The translations under genes and the position numbers were made by a program. This document shows positions 61,130-64,000 of a stretch of DNA of 64,000 nucleotides, in pieces (within the stretch, counting starts at the first letter, position 1; each line of letters starts with the position of its first letter). This DNA is from Promineifilum sp. Its GTDB lineage: Bacteria; Chloroflexota; Anaerolineae; Promineifilales; Promineifilaceae. The notes under the pieces were generated by a model. The model was not told the DNA's origin and searched no databases. It saw nothing but the letters and a program-made list of their open reading frames with translations. The DNA lies in contig JAGOBF010000011.1 in NCBI GenBank assembly GCA_017983515.1, positions 1 to 64,000 of the forward strand, in the 5' to 3' direction.

Positions 61130-64000
61130 TTACTTCTTTCGCTCCGGGAAGCGCGTCAGCACCACGGCCGAATCGGGCATGGGCAGGCGGCTGCCCAGAT
61201 CGGTGCGGTCAACGGCCTTGATCGGCCGCGTGCCACCGCCCAACTGATACACCCCCAACGGCGTGCCCGGCTCGCTCATGTTCAGCGGCAGGATGGCCTG
61301 CCCCAGCAGGTAGCCTTCAGCGTCGATAGCGCAGCTCGTGACGTGACCGACAACCTTGCCGCGCCGGTCGAGCACCGGGTCGCCCGACTCCGGCCGGCGC
61401 ACGCCCTTCTCGTTCATGCGGAAGCGCACGATGACCCGGTCGCGGTTCTCCTCATGATCGGCGAAAGCGCGACGGCCGATGAAAAACGGCTTCCACAGCT
61501 TGACAAAGCTGCCGAAGCCCGCGTCGGCCGGGTTCAAATCATGCGCCCCGGCCATCTCGTGGCCGTAGAGCGGCAGACCCGCCTCGGTGCGCGTGCTGTC
61601 CCGCGCTGCCAGCCCACAGGGCTTCATACCCAGCGGCTCGCCCACGGCCATCAGCGCGTTCCAAAGATCGACGGCGCGGTCGGGATGAACAAACAGTTCA
61701 TAGGCCACACGCTCGCCGGTATAGCCGGTGCGCGAGATGATCAGGTCGAAGCCGCCGGGATTGCCGCGCATGACGCCCGCCCAACGCATAGCCTTCAGAC
61801 GTTTGGCGAAAACGGGATCGTCGCCGGAGAGGGCGATCAGGATGTCGGCCGCGCGCGGGCCTTGCAAGGCGATGTCCACCCGCCCGTCGGCCCCGTGCTG
61901 CGGGTCGCGCAGGTCGCGCAGCTCGGCCGGGTGCTGAATGCGCGCCCACGGCCGGTCGGCGTCGATCAACACGCGACCCTCGTTGACGGCGTTGAGCCAG
62001 GCCCAATCCTTATCGTTGTTGGAAGCGTTAACAACTACCAGATACACCTCGTCTTCCACACGGTAGACCATCAGGTCATCGACGACGGAACCGTCGGGCA
62101 ACAGAAATTGGCTATATTGGGACTCGCCGACAGTCAGCGCGGCCACGTCGTTGCCGGTGACCGTGTTCAGGAATTCCAGCGCGTGCGGCCCGCGCGCGTC
62201 CAGAACACCCATGTGCGTCACGTCGAACAAACCGGCAGTTTCCCGAACGGCAGCATGTTCTTCGCCGACGCTGGTATACCAGACCGGCATATCGTATCCG
62301 GCAAAAGGCACCATGCGCGCCCCCAACGCCTTGTGGGTCTCGTGCAGGCTGGTGGTCAGCAGCGGCGGGTCGGCCGGTTCTTCCCAGGTGAAGGGCGGCA
62401 ATGGATTACCCGCCGGACGGCGCTCGCGGCCGATGAAATATGGCTTGCTGTCGACAAAGGCGGCGTCCGGCGCGGCGTCATCGCCGCGCAGCGCGCCCAC
62501 AGCGGCCGCCGCGCGCGACAGCGCCGACCCGACGACGTCGCCCAGAGCGGCCGGGATCACCTGCGCCACGATGGGCCCAGGCAGCCGCGCGTAGACGTCG
62601 TCGAACTGGGCATAGCCGTCCGACAGGGCTTGCAGCCACTCGGCCGCTTCGGCGGCGTCCTCGTTGCTCCCGAAATGGAGCGCGAAATGTTTGGCGTCGA
62701 TGCGTTGCAGCGTGGCGTCGAGGTCGAGGTCCGGGCCGAAGAGATGGGACGGCTGCGAATCGCCGTCGCCCAAGCTGGTCACGTCACTGGTCAGGGCATA
62801 GTTGAGAAACGCCGGCGCGTCATCGCCGCGCACGGCAACGGCCATGCCCGCCGGCGGCTCCGGCACATTCCGCAGACGCCGCACGATCTCCCGGCCGCGC
62901 TTTAACACCCGGTAATCGACCCGCGCCCGCAATTCGCGCTTGCCGCCGGTGCTCGTATGGATGTACGGCCGCGAGCCCTTAAGGACGGTGGCGATGGCTT
63001 CGGCCAACAAATCGATCTCCTCCGGGCCGAATCCCAACTGGCTGATCCACACAGTTCCCATGCGAATACCCGTGGGCGAGAGCGCGCCCTTGTCGCCGGG
63101 GATGGTGTTGCGATTGACGACGATGCCAGCCACGTCCAGTATGCGCGACCCCATATCGCCGGTCAGGTGTACGCCGTCGTGGGTCACTGACTTCGTGTCA
63201 ATGAGTAACAGGTGATTCTCGCAGCCGCCGCCGACGACGCGAATGCCGTGCTGTTGGAACTGCTGGGCCAGCCGATTGGCGTTGTCGACAATGCGCTGTT
63301 GCAAGGCGCGGAACTGTTCGGTCTGGGCCAGCTTAAGGGCCACGGCCAGCGCGGCGATGGTGTTGACGTGCGGGCCACCCTGTTCGCCGGGGAATACGGC
63401 GCGATCAAGCTTGCGGGCCAGATCGCGCCGGTGAGTCATCAGCATGGCCCCGCGTGGCCCGCAGAGACTCTTGTGCGTGGTCGTCGAGACGACGTCGGCG
63501 ATGCCGATCGGGCTGGGGTGCACGCCGGCCGCCACCAGGCCGGAGATGTGAGCGATGTCGGCCAGAAGGTAGGCCCCCACCTTGTCGGCGATCTCCCGAA
63601 AACGCTTCCAGTCGATGATTTTGGGGTAGGCCGAATAGCCGGCGACGATGATCTGTGGCTTACTCTCCAGCGCCGTCCGTTCGATGGCGTCATAATCCAG
63701 TTCTTCCGTCTTCGGATCGACGAAGTAGGGCACGCCCTTGTAGACCTTGCCGGAGCGATTGACCGGCGACCCGTGAGTTAGATGGCCGCCGTCGTTGAGG
63801 TTGAGGCCCAGGATCGTATCGCCGGGCTGCAACAGCGCGGTGTAGACGGCGCTATTGGCTGGCGCGCCGCTCAGGGGCTGGACGTTGACATAGAGATTGT
63901 CGGCGCTGATGCCGTTGGCGGCAAAAAGCTCGGCCGCGCGCCGCCGGGCCAACGCCTCGATGATGTCGGCGTTTTCAACACCCTTGTAGTAGCGCGGATC
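61130..64000 (-). CDS. Serine hydroxymethyltransferase fused to glycine cleavage T protein (5' end off window)
   Basis: At least 956 visible residues; the frame is still open at the right edge, where it reads DPRYYKGVENADIIEALA, the usual region near residues 50-70 of SHMT. The first half (about 64000-62870) is SHMT: the PLP lysine is in STTTHKSLCGPRGAML and GEQGGPHVNTIAALAVAL is typical. After about 62870 comes a spacer of about 140 residues that resembles a degenerate first half of GcvT. The second half (about 62370-61130) is a complete GcvT aminomethyltransferase (GARMVPFAGYDMPVWY, VTHMGVLDARG, TGYTGERVAYELF, GLAARDSTRTEAGLPLYGHE). One polypeptide would couple glycine cleavage, giving methylene-THF, with serine formation. 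Confidence 0.93.
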   Translation of the reverse strand, partial: DPRYYKGVENADIIEALARRRAAELFAANGISADNLYVNVQPLSGAPANSAVYTALLQPGDTILGLNLNDGGHLTHGSPVNRSGKVYKGVPYFVDPKTEELDYDAIERTALESKPQIIVAGYSAYPKIIDWKRFREIADKVGAYLLADIAHISGLVAAGVHPSPIGIADVVSTTTHKSLCGPRGAMLMTHRRDLARKLDRAVFPGEQGGPHVNTIAALAVALKLAQTEQFRALQQRIVDNANRLAQQFQQHGIRVVGGGCENHLLLIDTKSVTHDGVHLTGDMGSRILDVAGIVVNRNTIPGDKGALSPTGIRMGTVWISQLGFGPEEIDLLAEAIATVLKGSRPYIHTSTGGKRELRARVDYRVLKRGREIVRRLRNVPEPPAGMAVAVRGDDAPAFLNYALTSDVTSLGDGDSQPSHLFGPDLDLDATLQRIDAKHFALHFGSNEDAAEAAEWLQALSDGYAQFDDVYARLPGPIVAQVIPAALGDVVGSALSRAAAAVGALRGDDAAPDAAFVDSKPYFIGRERRPAGNPLPPFTWEEPADPPLLTTSLHETHKALGARMVPFAGYDMPVWYTSVGEEHAAVRETAGLFDVTHMGVLDARGPHALEFLNTVTGNDVAALTVGESQYSQFLLPDGSVVDDLMVYRVEDEVYLVVVNASNNDKDWAWLNAVNEGRVLIDADRPWARIQHPAELRDLRDPQHGADGRVDIALQGPRAADILIALSGDDPVFAKRLKAMRWAGVMRGNPGGFDLIISRTGYTGERVAYELFVHPDRAVDLWNALMAVGEPLGMKPCGLAARDSTRTEAGLPLYGHEMAGAHDLNPADAGFGSFVKLWKPFFIGRRAFADHEENRDRVIVRFRMNEKGVRRPESGDPVLDRRGKVVGHVTSCAIDAEGYLLGQAILPLNMSEPGTPLGVYQLGGGTRPIKAVDRTDLGSRLPMPDSAVVLTRFPERKK

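Noticed and set aside
61343..62905. Plus-strand open frame of 520 codons opposite GcvT
   Set aside because: Composition is typical of an antisense frame in GC-rich DNA, and the minus strand is clearly coding.

Overview
The window is a GC-rich chromosomal segment with short intergenic gaps and many lipoproteins or signal-anchored extracytoplasmic proteins. It carries F420 genes (a CofE-type ligase, an NpdG-type reductase, an LLM-class oxidoreductase), a SHMT-GcvT fusion, secreted proteins with proline/threonine linkers, and several start sites lacking a Shine-Dalgarno sequence. Together these suggest a filamentous or anaerolinea-like member of Chloroflexota; this is an inference from gene style, since there is no 16S gene here. 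No tRNA, rRNA, CRISPR array, transposase or phage gene was seen. The one RNA gene found is an SRP RNA on the minus strand at about 60.1-60.25 kb.

Layout. 0-3 kb: three secreted minus-strand paralogues that share a carbohydrate-binding-like domain and/or an unassigned C-terminal domain. 3.3-12 kb: a small helical protein, threonine synthase, a LysM lipoprotein, a VIT/VWA surface protein and a large secreted M4-type metallopeptidase. 12-20 kb: a YfhO-like membrane protein, an AttH-like lipocalin with a fused FtsX permease, a STAS protein, an SH3 protein and signal peptidase I. 20.5-27 kb: a compact bacterial microcompartment (BMC) locus. 27-36 kb: a tungstate-type binding protein with a ModE-like regulator, a sulfatase homologue lacking its catalytic cysteine, AsnRS, PdxT, a histidine kinase and the MsrPQ methionine sulfoxide repair pair. 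36-48 kb: VanW and methyltransferase genes, a MerR regulator, thioredoxin, SsnA, F420 genes and a degenerate RumA-like protein. 48-52.3 kb: a GntR-controlled sugar catabolic operon (PfkB kinase, TIM-barrel isomerase, cupins). 52.3-64 kb: a GNAT protein, endonuclease III, glycogen debranching enzyme with RpiA, two surface proteins, the SRP RNA, a purine phosphoribosyltransferase and the fused SHMT-GcvT that runs off the right edge.

The centrepiece is the BMC locus. It encodes a RpiB-like isomerase, deoxyribose-phosphate aldolase (DeoC) and a CoA-acylating aldehyde dehydrogenase, each with an N-terminal amphipathic helix of the encapsulation-peptide kind. It also encodes one BMC-H, two BMC-T and three BMC-P shell proteins and a small zinc-ribbon protein. 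The gene set matches the sugar-phosphate-utilizing (SPU) class. The expected chemistry is deoxyribose 5-phosphate to glyceraldehyde 3-phosphate plus acetaldehyde, with acetaldehyde oxidised to acetyl-CoA inside the shell. No phosphotransacylase or alcohol dehydrogenase is present, so cofactor recycling must be encoded elsewhere or work differently.

A second theme lies between the genes. Many gaps hold long imperfect palindromes built from a few recurring words (CGGAT/ATCCG, GCAGAT, CAGTAAGCAGTATCCAGT, GTAGCGCCGG). Several separate the genes of the BMC operon. Some may act as terminators or RNA processing sites, but as families they look like dispersed repeats.
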